Of a stretch of DNA of 64,000 nt, positions 16,898 through 25,349 are shown piece after piece. Position 1 is the first letter of the stretch. Each line of letters starts with the position of its first letter. The stretch lies in contig JBFLGC010000001.1 in NCBI GenBank assembly GCA_041859945.1, positions 55,371 through 119,370 on the forward strand, written 5' to 3'. The notes beneath the pieces were generated by a model. That model saw only the letters and a list, made by a program, of their open reading frames with translations, had not been told where the DNA came from and searched no databases. The position numbers and the translations under genes were made by a program. This DNA is from Tetragenococcus sp041859945. Lineage in GTDB: Bacteria; Bacillota; Bacilli; Lactobacillales; Enterococcaceae.

Positions 16898-18892
16898 TCA
16901 ACGATTAGTATGTTGATTGTTTTTAGAATCCAATAAACTTTTTAAAATAGGCATAAAGGTTGCTCCAACAACACTACGATTGATGAAATTCATTTTTTTA
17001 GCAGTTATAGCATCATACCAATCTGAAAAAGGCACTCTATCTGGAGTGTTTTCTATATAATGCCGCACTGGAGCGATCATACGCTCTTTCATTTTGTCAT
17101 TTTCAGCAAAAATGGCAAGCCAAAGGATCCAATCTGCCTTTGTATAGGTTTCTCTGACATCTAGTGGAATACCATATTCTTTTTCTTCTGCTAAATATTT
17201 ATTGACTTCTTTTTTCATTATATCATCTGAAAAGAGATCTAATTGGAATAATTTATCCCAAACAATATTATACTTCATGCTCCAGCTATCCGGAAGATCA
17301 AAAGCTAACGGTGTATGATCGCCCACTGATTTAGCCATTTTTTGCCAGATTTTCGCCATTTCTTTCGCTTTTTTGGTATAAGTCTTTCCTTGGATCTCTT
17401 TTCCTGATTTTATTAAAGCTTTGCCAAATAACCCCAAGGCTGTGATCGCTTTTAATGACAGATTACAATTATGGGCTAAGTGTCCAGCAAAATCGTCCGT
17501 ACATAATTGATTATTTGGATCTTGACCGAATTCAGATAAATAGTTAGCCCATTTGATATTCGTCTTTACATGCTCATCAAAAAATTTTTTATCACCATCA
17601 CACAAGTACGTTGCTGAGATCATAAGTAACATATTGCCACTTTCTTCAATCGGCATTTGTTGATCTTCATTATATATTTTTTGCCCTTTAGGTAATTGGA
17701 AATAGTCAAAAACGGTTCCGCGTGTCCCACGATTTGACCAGTTTTTTGTACCACTGATTATATTTTCTCCATATACTTGCCCGGTTGCATAAGGATAACG
17801 TCCTACATCATGAGGAGCAAAGTTAAATTCCCATACTGGTAATGCTTCAAATTTATAAATAGGTCGCAACATACCCTTGATAAATTCTGGATTATAGACT
17901 AAATATAAAGGTACGGAAGGATAACTAATATCTACAGTACCTATACAGCCATTTGAACTACATTCTTTTGATAAAAAAATGATTTCTCCTTCTTCATCTC
18001 GGATCAATTTATGCGCGCAAATGGATTGTCTATAACTAAAAACTGTAATAAATTCTAACGTTTCTCCCCCGGCAGCTAAAGCGTCTTGGCTAATTTTTTC
18101 GTCGATTTTTTGGCAATCTTGTAATCGATCAGCGACTTCTAACAAATAGTTGTGTAATAAAGGATACATCCCGTTGTATTTTTCCTTCCACAAGGCATTT
18201 GTAGGTCGACCAAAATAATTGATAGCATGTACATCATCATAAGCAACCAAGATAGAGGTATCGGCCTGATCATCAGCCAAAAAGGAGGCGATCAGCAGCT
18301 CCCGATCTTTTTCATACTTTATTTTTGTATCAGTTGTTGCAGCCAGATATAAATAGCCCCAATCAATATTGATCAAATCACCGGAGGAGTCTAACGGCGT
18401 TTGGCGAGCTTTACCCATCCAAGCTATTTTGTCTTTTTCTGATTTTATTTCACCCCAATTTAGCCGCTCTTTTTCTTTTGAATCCCGACAAATTTCTTCT
18501 GAAAAGGTAAAAGTGATTTTGGCCTGCTTGCCTTCTTTGGTTTGAACATTTGTCGTTATGACTGTCACTGGTTCACTGATTTTTTGTGGCTCATTTAAAT
18601 CTAAATCAGTAGAAAAGGTGATCATAAACTTAATCGTATCATTTTCAAAGGTATATTTTGTTTGGGTTGCGGTTACTTCTAGATCTATCTGTGGGATTTT
18701 AGGAATGACTGGATCATAGCCCATAAAACAATAGGTGCTATTTTCTAAAGTGATATAACCACGGATAGGCTGTTTCTTCCCCGTCCAATTTTTTGTATCA
18801 CTATCATTTAAATGGTCACTGCAAGACCATATGGAGAAATATGGATCACTTAAAATCAATGGAATAGCCGCTGCTCTTTTTACTTTTGTCAT
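16898..18892 (-). CDS. Glutaminase-A-like (DUF5127/DUF4965/DUF1793) protein
   Basis: 664 residues. N-terminal region PLILSDPYFSIWSCSDHLNDSDTKNWTGKKQPIRG and central FNFAPHDVGRYPYATGQVYGE...QMPIEESGNMLLMISATYL are the hallmarks of the family named after fungal glutaminase A. The C-terminal part is a six-hairpin-type helical domain. Such proteins are often found among glycan-degrading genes, and a true glutaminase role is unproven. No signal peptide. Here it lies between two GH92 genes, which suggests a glycan role such as hydrolysing an unusual linkage. Start ATG has AGAGG upstream. Confidence 0.8.
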   Translation of the reverse strand: MTKVKRAAAIPLILSDPYFSIWSCSDHLNDSDTKNWTGKKQPIRGYITLENSTYCFMGYDPVIPKIPQIDLEVTATQTKYTFENDTIKFMITFSTDLDLNEPQKISEPVTVITTNVQTKEGKQAKITFTFSEEICRDSKEKERLNWGEIKSEKDKIAWMGKARQTPLDSSGDLINIDWGYLYLAATTDTKIKYEKDRELLIASFLADDQADTSILVAYDDVHAINYFGRPTNALWKEKYNGMYPLLHNYLLEVADRLQDCQKIDEKISQDALAAGGETLEFITVFSYRQSICAHKLIRDEEGEIIFLSKECSSNGCIGTVDISYPSVPLYLVYNPEFIKGMLRPIYKFEALPVWEFNFAPHDVGRYPYATGQVYGENIISGTKNWSNRGTRGTVFDYFQLPKGQKIYNEDQQMPIEESGNMLLMISATYLCDGDKKFFDEHVKTNIKWANYLSEFGQDPNNQLCTDDFAGHLAHNCNLSLKAITALGLFGKALIKSGKEIQGKTYTKKAKEMAKIWQKMAKSVGDHTPLAFDLPDSWSMKYNIVWDKLFQLDLFSDDIMKKEVNKYLAEEKEYGIPLDVRETYTKADWILWLAIFAENDKMKERMIAPVRHYIENTPDRVPFSDWYDAITAKKMNFINRSVVGATFMPILKSLLDSKNNQHTNR

Positions 18893-18951
18893 ACTTTTTT
18901 ACCTCTCTTTTTCATTTACTGAATAGGCCTGTTTTAAAACATATATATTGG

Positions 18952-18987
18952 AAAAGAGCAGACAACTATTTTGGGGTCTGCTCTTTT
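18952..18987 (-). terminator. Strong hairpin between GH92 copy 2 and the DUF4965 gene
   Basis: Perfect 12-bp stem AAAAGAGCAGAC / GTCTGCTCTTTT (18952-18963, 18976-18987) with a 12-base loop. On the minus strand the T-run is only the last four stem bases, so it may attenuate rather than fully end transcription inside the mannoside operon. Confidence 0.6.
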
Positions 18988-18998
18988 TTCTCAAAAAT

Positions 18999-21113
18999 TT
19001 ACTTGTTACTCATAGAAAAAGGAGGACAATCATCAAAACATTTTATATTGGGTACCATACCTAATTCAAAATCGAAAGACATCCCCTTCATTAAGTCGCG
19101 ATGTGACACATATGGCTTTTTATAAGGTCGACCTGACTCTTTGACACTATTTATGAATTGTTGTTGCGGATCATTGAACTGAGTATCGATCCTTACCTTT
19201 TTACCATTGTACAAGTGAATAATGGCTTGATCAAAATTGGGCATACCGATCAAATACTGGCCACTTCCTGGGCAAAAAGGATAGAATCCCAATGAATTAA
19301 AAATATACCACGTAGACATACTGCCATTATCTTCATCACCAGGATAACCTTGCCAGCCAGAATGAAACAAACGGGAAATAGCCTGTTTTAGCAATGGTTG
19401 AGCAAAATAAGGTTTTTGAATATAGGTAAACAAATAAGGTAAGTGAAAACTAGGTTGATTTCCTACATTTATTTGTCCAAAGCCATTGACTTCCATTTCC
19501 GTCATTTCATGGATGATATGACCGTATCCTTCGACCGTATATTCTGGTCTAGTATTAGCCAGTTTAACCAATACTTTTTCAAATTCTGCTTTTCCGCCAT
19601 ACAATTCGATCAATCCTTCTACATCATGTGGCACCGCAAAACTGGATTGCCAAGCTGATCCTTCTGTATAATCTCCACCCCAAGAAATAGGGCTAAAATT
19701 CTGCTTAAAAACACCGTCGCGGTTTCGGGCAACCATAAAACCATCTTTTTCTGAAAATAAATTTCGATAATTATAAGCTTGTTTAAGGTACTTTTCAGCA
19801 CTCTCTTTTTCCCCTAATTTAGCAGCTACCACACTTATGCAATAATCACTATAACTGTAATCCAATGTATGATTCACAGATTCATTTAAGTCATCTGGTA
19901 CATAGCCGTATTGGTTATATTCTTTGGCGTAAGCTCGACCAATCGAACGATTTTTTTCTTGTGTTTCGGCAGAATGGGTCATGGCTTGCAAAAACTCTGG
20001 CATTTCTTCCAGGCCAATGTCCTTACTTGCTGCATCAGCAATCACGGCATCAATAAAATTACCTGGCATTCCTCCAGAATCTTCTGGTGATAACCACTTA
20101 GGTAAAAAGCCACTTTCTTTATAACTATTTAAAAACCCAGCGAGAATTTTAGGATACTCTTCCATCTCGATCAAGGAGAATAATGGATAGACGGTTCTGG
20201 CTGTATCCCAGAAACCATTATTCATATACAAATAGCCGTTTTTGATTTGATTACTATACATATCTTTATGGATTGGCTGATCTCCATCATACTCATATAA
20301 ACGTTGCGGGTACAAAAAAGCGCGATACATATTATGATAAAAAGTTTTTACTTTTTCTTGATCATGATCATAAACATCGATTTTATTCAGTTTATCATTC
20401 CAACGATCCGTAGCCTCTTGCAATGATTCTTCAGACGATATCTTTGGTAGATTCTTTTCGGCAAATTCTTCTGATATAAAAGAAGTTCCGATCCTAAGTT
20501 CTACTTCTTCAGAATCGTCAAAATTTATCTCAATGGCATCCTGCTGGTCTTTTCGGCTAGAAACGATAGCTACAGTACTCCTTATTGTAAAATACATTCT
20601 AAGCGGATGACTTCGATGTGCTCTTAATTGATCAGTATAGCCTCTAATAATAGTCCCATTTACTGAAGTGATTTCTCCTTTAGTGGGAAAACTGATCATC
20701 AATCCCTTTTCTTTTTGCGGAGAATCCATAGTAAGAGTGGCTCCATAGTCAGAAGGAATCAAGTTAGTGATTAATTGATTATTTCTTTGGTAGATCTGCA
20801 AATAATTGGGATGAAACTCAGAACTTTCTGGCGTATAGGGAACGACAAGCAGTCCTTTGGTATTTTTAGTAAAAGGTAGGATCCGCATTGAACAAAAGTC
20901 ACCCTTAGACCCTGACCACATGGTTGGTTGATGAGTGAGCCGAAAACCACGGTAATGTGTAGCTTCCGGCTGAAACCACCAATCATCATCATGTGTTTCT
21001 ATAGAAAAATAATTCATCGCAAAGGGCAGACCTGTTAGCGGAAAGCAATTTCCTCGCGACAGTTCAAAAGAATTTTTTGTTGCGTGGCGAGTGTCTATTT
21101 CGTTCACATTCAT
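18999..21113 (-). CDS. GH92 alpha-mannosidase (copy 2)
   Basis: 704 residues, no signal peptide. Same architecture as copy 1: IDTRHATKNSFELSRGNCFPLTGLPFAMNYF at the start, GFWDTARTVYPLFSL, EGSAWQSSFAVPHDVEG, IHEMTEME and GYPGDEDNGSMSTWYIFNSLGFYP. The two copies are clearly related over their whole length but diverged at many positions, so this is an old duplication or two separate acquisitions rather than a recent copy. ATG with AAAGGAG, 30 bp after the DUF624 gene. Confidence 0.93.
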   Translation of the reverse strand: MNVNEIDTRHATKNSFELSRGNCFPLTGLPFAMNYFSIETHDDDWWFQPEATHYRGFRLTHQPTMWSGSKGDFCSMRILPFTKNTKGLLVVPYTPESSEFHPNYLQIYQRNNQLITNLIPSDYGATLTMDSPQKEKGLMISFPTKGEITSVNGTIIRGYTDQLRAHRSHPLRMYFTIRSTVAIVSSRKDQQDAIEINFDDSEEVELRIGTSFISEEFAEKNLPKISSEESLQEATDRWNDKLNKIDVYDHDQEKVKTFYHNMYRAFLYPQRLYEYDGDQPIHKDMYSNQIKNGYLYMNNGFWDTARTVYPLFSLIEMEEYPKILAGFLNSYKESGFLPKWLSPEDSGGMPGNFIDAVIADAASKDIGLEEMPEFLQAMTHSAETQEKNRSIGRAYAKEYNQYGYVPDDLNESVNHTLDYSYSDYCISVVAAKLGEKESAEKYLKQAYNYRNLFSEKDGFMVARNRDGVFKQNFSPISWGGDYTEGSAWQSSFAVPHDVEGLIELYGGKAEFEKVLVKLANTRPEYTVEGYGHIIHEMTEMEVNGFGQINVGNQPSFHLPYLFTYIQKPYFAQPLLKQAISRLFHSGWQGYPGDEDNGSMSTWYIFNSLGFYPFCPGSGQYLIGMPNFDQAIIHLYNGKKVRIDTQFNDPQQQFINSVKESGRPYKKPYVSHRDLMKGMSFDFELGMVPNIKCFDDCPPFSMSNK

Positions 21114-21143
21114 AACAAAACTCCTTTATTCTCATTGATTGGA

Positions 21144-21764
21144 TCAAGAACTAATCGTTGATAAAATATTTTCTTCAATATGTTTAAATTTTTTCAACAT
21201 GACAAGACTTATCCCATAAGCCGGGAGCGAAATGCCAATAAAGAAAACTAGCGCTGGACTCATGGTATAGAGAAATTCTACCACCAATAAAATAAGTACG
21301 ATAGCGACAGTTTGTACTGGACAAATAAACAAAAATAGGAATGGTTGCGTAAAAGTCTTGATCCCATGAACATCGAAATGGACAAAGACCGGAAAAAACA
21401 TGACCATCCCTGCTAAAATCACCAACCTCGTCACCTTTATCGATACTTCTAATAACAGATTACTCTGAATAGAACCATTAGACAGTAAGCCAGTTTCACT
21501 GATCAAAACAAAGACCAGTCCCATCATGACAAAACTAAATAAAATACTTCTCCTGAAATTTTCACTAAAAAACTGTTTATATTGTTGAAATAAATGTGCT
21601 TCTTCTTGGTCTCTTATCTGCTTACGGATGCAAGAAAATAAAGCAATCGTCGCGGGAACTATCCCTAACACGACCCCTCCTGCCAAAGTAAACAACAGCC
21701 AAAGGATATTTAGCTTTATCAAGTAGTAGATCCGATTTATAAATTCATAAATTTTATTGACCAT
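21144..21764 (-). CDS. DUF624 (YesL-like) membrane protein
   Basis: 206 residues with about five hydrophobic segments (residues 14-38, 75-92, 108-126, 140-160, 165-188). The opening INRIYYLIKLNILWLLFTLAGGVVLGIVPATIALF is the DUF624 signature. These proteins accompany LplB/YtcP-type sugar importers in Firmicutes; the function is unknown, possibly an accessory of the transporter. It lies 6 bp after the YtcP-type permease and before the GH92 gene. Confidence 0.88.
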   Translation of the reverse strand: MVNKIYEFINRIYYLIKLNILWLLFTLAGGVVLGIVPATIALFSCIRKQIRDQEEAHLFQQYKQFFSENFRRSILFSFVMMGLVFVLISETGLLSNGSIQSNLLLEVSIKVTRLVILAGMVMFFPVFVHFDVHGIKTFTQPFLFLFICPVQTVAIVLILLVVEFLYTMSPALVFFIGISLPAYGISLVMLKKFKHIEENILSTISS

Positions 21765-21770
21765 TAGTTA

Positions 21771-22673
21771 TTACCCCTTTATTGAGCCGACCATTATCCC
21801 TTTTTCAAAATATTTAGAAACAAGTGGATAAAATAGTAAAACGGGAACAGTTGAAATGATCACTACACTATATTTTAGTGTCATCTTTAGTGCTAATAAT
21901 TCTGCTTGGGCACTACCAACCAATGTTTGACTCATATCATCCCCAAATTGTCCCTGAATCAATATTTCTCGTAAGAATAGTTGCAATGGGAATTTCGAAC
22001 GATCGCGTAAATAAATCATGGCATCAAAATACGAATTCCAACGGCCTACACCAGTGAACATAGCAATCACTACGATTATCGGTGTAGAAAGTGGCAAGAC
22101 CACCTTATATAACATTTGTAAGTCATTCGCGCCATCGATATAGGCACTTTCCACTAATTCAGAAGGAATATTTTGTTGGAAGTAGGTCCGCATCAGGATC
22201 ATATTGTAAACTCCCAAAGCACCTGGTAAAATCATGACCCAAATACTATTAATGATGCCCAACTTTTGATTTACTAAGTACGTTGGAATCAAACCACCAC
22301 TAAAAAACATCGTGATCGTAAAAAATAAAGTAAAGAAAGAACGTCCTGGTAATTCTTTCCTAGATAAAGGATACGCACCTAAAGTAGTGACAGCCACACT
22401 AATGAGCGTACCAAGCCCGGTATAGATGACCGCATTTTTAAAGCCAACTAAAATATCTTTATTTTTGAAAACTTCTGTATATCCTCTGACATTAAATCCT
22501 CTTGGCCAAAGCAGAAATGGAACCTCATAGATTCGATTTGGATCACTAAACGAGGCCATCACGACAAAAACAATTGGATACAAAATGATCAGTGTCAAGA
22601 TAACTAAAACAGTAATATTGATGACATCAAAAATCTTATCTGATTTTGTGGATATATAATGCTTGTTTTTCAT
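21771..22673 (-). CDS. ABC transporter permease, YtcP/MalG type (mannoside locus)
   Basis: 300 residues, six membrane segments, EAA loop ESAYIDGANDLQMLYKVVLPLSTP, and the tail KYFEKGIMVGSIKG. Clearly paralogous to the permease at 11.2 kb. ATG with GAAAGGAG. It pairs with the LplB-type protein 16 bp upstream. No ATPase gene is present in the locus. Confidence 0.93.
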   Translation of the reverse strand: MKNKHYISTKSDKIFDVINITVLVILTLIILYPIVFVVMASFSDPNRIYEVPFLLWPRGFNVRGYTEVFKNKDILVGFKNAVIYTGLGTLISVAVTTLGAYPLSRKELPGRSFFTLFFTITMFFSGGLIPTYLVNQKLGIINSIWVMILPGALGVYNMILMRTYFQQNIPSELVESAYIDGANDLQMLYKVVLPLSTPIIVVIAMFTGVGRWNSYFDAMIYLRDRSKFPLQLFLREILIQGQFGDDMSQTLVGSAQAELLALKMTLKYSVVIISTVPVLLFYPLVSKYFEKGIMVGSIKG

Positions 22674-22689
22674 AAATCTTTACTCCTTT

Positions 22690-23595
22690 CTACCATAAAC
22701 TGCTGTCACTGGTTTTTTGGGCAATCTTGTTAACAATGAAAAGTATAAAGAAGTTGATCACATTGTTGAATAAGCCAACTGCTGCTGAGAAACTATATTC
22801 TCCATTGATAAGACCTACCTTATAAGTATAGGTGTCCAAAACTTCAGACGTCGCTAAGTTTGAAGCATTTTGTAACAGATAAGCTTTTTCATAGCCTACT
22901 GACATAACACTACCAGCTGAAAGAATAGTTGAAATAATGATAGTCGGCATGATTGCTGGTATGGTGATATAACGAATGCATTGCAGACGAGTTGCACCTT
23001 CAAGATAAGCTGCTTCATATTGGTCTTGAGGGATCCCAGACATTGCCGCCGTGTAGATCAACGTCCCCCAACCAACACCTTGCCAAACACCTGACCAGAC
23101 ATAAACATGTGGAAACCATTTAGGATCTCCTAAAAAATCGACAGACTTTATGCCTAATGAATCCAGAATGACATTGATCGATCCTTGTTCTGAAAATAAA
23201 AAGGTAACCAATCCTATCACTACCACAATAGAAATAAAGTTAGGAATATAGGAGATCGTTTGAACCGTTGATTTGAACCATTTCACACGTACTTCGTTAA
23301 ACATCAAAGCTAAAATGATCGGTAGTGGAACGCTTATAAGTAAACTGTAAATACTTACCCGTAAGGTATTAAAAATAATTTCCTTAAAAAAGTAGGAATC
23401 AAAAAAGCGTTTAAAATGTTTCAGCCCTACCCAGGGACTTTTCATTATTCCAAAAGCGGGAGAATAGTCTTTAAAAGCAATCACCACACCATACATCGGC
23501 CAATAGTTCCAGATAATAACGAATATAATAGGTACTAGCAACATAATATAAAGCCATTTATACTTTTTTAAATTAAATAACAAATTATGTGTCAT
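22690..23595 (-). CDS. ABC transporter permease, LplB/MalF type (mannoside locus)
   Basis: 301 residues, six membrane segments and EAA loop YEAAYLEGATRLQCIRYITIPAIMP. The first periplasmic loop WPMYGVVIAFKDYSPAFGIMKSPWVGLKHF matches LplB proteins. ATG with GAAAGGA. It follows an intercistronic hairpin that may set its level below that of the binding protein. Confidence 0.93.
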   Translation of the reverse strand: MTHNLLFNLKKYKWLYIMLLVPIIFVIIWNYWPMYGVVIAFKDYSPAFGIMKSPWVGLKHFKRFFDSYFFKEIIFNTLRVSIYSLLISVPLPIILALMFNEVRVKWFKSTVQTISYIPNFISIVVVIGLVTFLFSEQGSINVILDSLGIKSVDFLGDPKWFPHVYVWSGVWQGVGWGTLIYTAAMSGIPQDQYEAAYLEGATRLQCIRYITIPAIMPTIIISTILSAGSVMSVGYEKAYLLQNASNLATSEVLDTYTYKVGLINGEYSFSAAVGLFNNVINFFILFIVNKIAQKTSDSSLW

Positions 23596-23630
23596 CTATT
23601 ACGCTTCCTTTCAGTAATATCCATCAAATA

Positions 23631-23664
23631 AAACTGGGCTGAAGTAGCTAACTCAGCCCAGTTT
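23631..23664 (-). terminator. Intercistronic hairpin after the binding-protein gene
   Basis: Perfect 12-bp stem AAACTGGGCTGA / TCAGCCCAGTTT (23631-23642, 23653-23664), followed on the minus strand by TTTTATTT. It lies between the binding protein and its permeases. This is a common arrangement that stabilises the upstream mRNA or partly terminates to make excess binding protein. Confidence 0.75.
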
Positions 23665-23674
23665 GAGCGTTATA

Positions 23675-25261
23675 TCATTGTTTGTCATACCGTTCATATT
23701 GAGTGCGACGGATTTCTAGTAAGCGGTCAGAGCCGATTTTCTTCAGTTGTTCGACATAATTGTCCCAATCGCTAGTAAAATTCCATTTTCCGGTCACAAA
23801 TTTCACCCGGGATTGTTCCACATAATTATCCATGTCCGTCATGATCGTGGAAAGTTCTCCAGATTCTTCAGGTGTAGGCATCACTTGAGATAACATCTTT
23901 TCAGGCATCACATCGTCTGTAAAGTCGTCATATTGGACGGGTTCTAATCCTTGGGCAATATCACGATCTTTTTGAGCTGGATTTAGATAGGGATAGCCAC
24001 CAGCATAAACATTATCTAAATATTGATAAGCGCCTAGTTGAGCTCCTTTTTCATAATTCAAAATATCGTCGACATAAACTTTTTTACCATCGACCTCATG
24101 ATAGGTAACTCCTTCTTCTCCAAGATAACCGAAATCTGAGCCTTCTTGGCTATACCAATAGTCTGTCCATTCCAATAGTTTTCCAGGATCTTGACAATCT
24201 TTGGTAATGACCAAGCCAGAAGTTCCCACTGGTCCATTGATCACTAAACTTTTATCTCCATCAGGACCTGCAATAATGTTGATTGGTTCATAATTATCTT
24301 GGATAGAACCCCCAGCAAATTCAGGACTTACCCAAGTCCAAAGACCAACCGTATCTTTGGCCGCATCGGCACGCCATTTATCAGGATCAGCGCCGGCAAA
24401 GGCATTTTTAGAAATCAGTCCATTTTGGAACAAATCAGCTTCATATTGCCATACTTCTTTCATACGATCGCTGTTTAATGTTAGTTGAAGCGAACCATCT
24501 TCTTCATAATAAACAGATGTTTCGATCCCGGTCCGTCCGCCAGTTCCCATTCCATAAGCTGCCATTAATAATTTTTCAAAACTGTTAGGTAATTCGCCAC
24601 TATTCATATACCAACCTTGTTCATCCGCTTTGCCATTGCCATTGGGATCTTTCGTAACAAATTCAGTCAAGACCTCTTTTAATTCTTCTGTTGTACGTGG
24701 TTTATCAAGACCCAACTCATCTAGCCATTTTTTATTAATATAGTATCTGAAAGTTAACCCCGCAATTTCTGGGTCTAAAGATAACTCTGGCAAGAAATAA
24801 ATATGACCATCAGGGGCCGTGATACTTTTACGGATTTGTGGATTTTCATCCATTAATTTTTGAAAATTCGGAGCATGCTCAGGGATTAGATCTTCAATAG
24901 GTTGAAACAGACCTTGTCCCCCATACTTCACTAATTCATCTGGAGTCCAATAAATTTGATAGAAAGCATCCGGTAATTTTTCTTCAGATAAAATCAAGTT
25001 TTTCTTTTCGTTTACATCTTTCATTTCTTGCCAGGTAATAGGAACACCCGTCTTTTTTTCGTACTCTTGCCACATCCATAGATCCTTATTTTTAGGATGA
25101 TCAGCACTGTGATCAGGACTCAATAAAGTAAATCCTTCTTTCCCTCCATCAGAACTAGCCGTGCCTGTTGTCCCTTCATCGTTAGAGCCACATGAACTTA
25201 ATACCACTCCTGAAACACACAGTACGGTCAAGCTAAATAAAGCTTTCTTCCATTTCTTCAT
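23675..25261 (-). CDS. ABC transporter substrate-binding lipoprotein (mannoside locus)
   Basis: 528 residues with signal peptide and lipobox LSSC (cysteine about residue 24). The large CUT1-type fold includes DPNGNGKADEQGWYM, closely paralleling the protein at 9.5 kb. The neighbourhood of GH92, GH125 and GH2 genes suggests a manno-oligosaccharide or N-glycan fragment as ligand. ATG start behind GGAGG. A 7-bp inverted repeat TTGACTA/TAGTCAA lies in the 88-bp gap upstream (25294-25315). Confidence 0.92.
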   Translation of the reverse strand: MKKWKKALFSLTVLCVSGVVLSSCGSNDEGTTGTASSDGGKEGFTLLSPDHSADHPKNKDLWMWQEYEKKTGVPITWQEMKDVNEKKNLILSEEKLPDAFYQIYWTPDELVKYGGQGLFQPIEDLIPEHAPNFQKLMDENPQIRKSITAPDGHIYFLPELSLDPEIAGLTFRYYINKKWLDELGLDKPRTTEELKEVLTEFVTKDPNGNGKADEQGWYMNSGELPNSFEKLLMAAYGMGTGGRTGIETSVYYEEDGSLQLTLNSDRMKEVWQYEADLFQNGLISKNAFAGADPDKWRADAAKDTVGLWTWVSPEFAGGSIQDNYEPINIIAGPDGDKSLVINGPVGTSGLVITKDCQDPGKLLEWTDYWYSQEGSDFGYLGEEGVTYHEVDGKKVYVDDILNYEKGAQLGAYQYLDNVYAGGYPYLNPAQKDRDIAQGLEPVQYDDFTDDVMPEKMLSQVMPTPEESGELSTIMTDMDNYVEQSRVKFVTGKWNFTSDWDNYVEQLKKIGSDRLLEIRRTQYERYDKQ

Positions 25262-25349
25262 TTTGAAACCTCCATAAAAAGTATATTTTTTTATTGACTA
25301 TTCTTAAGTAGTCAAAATTGATGCCCACACTCTATAAATTTATAATTGC

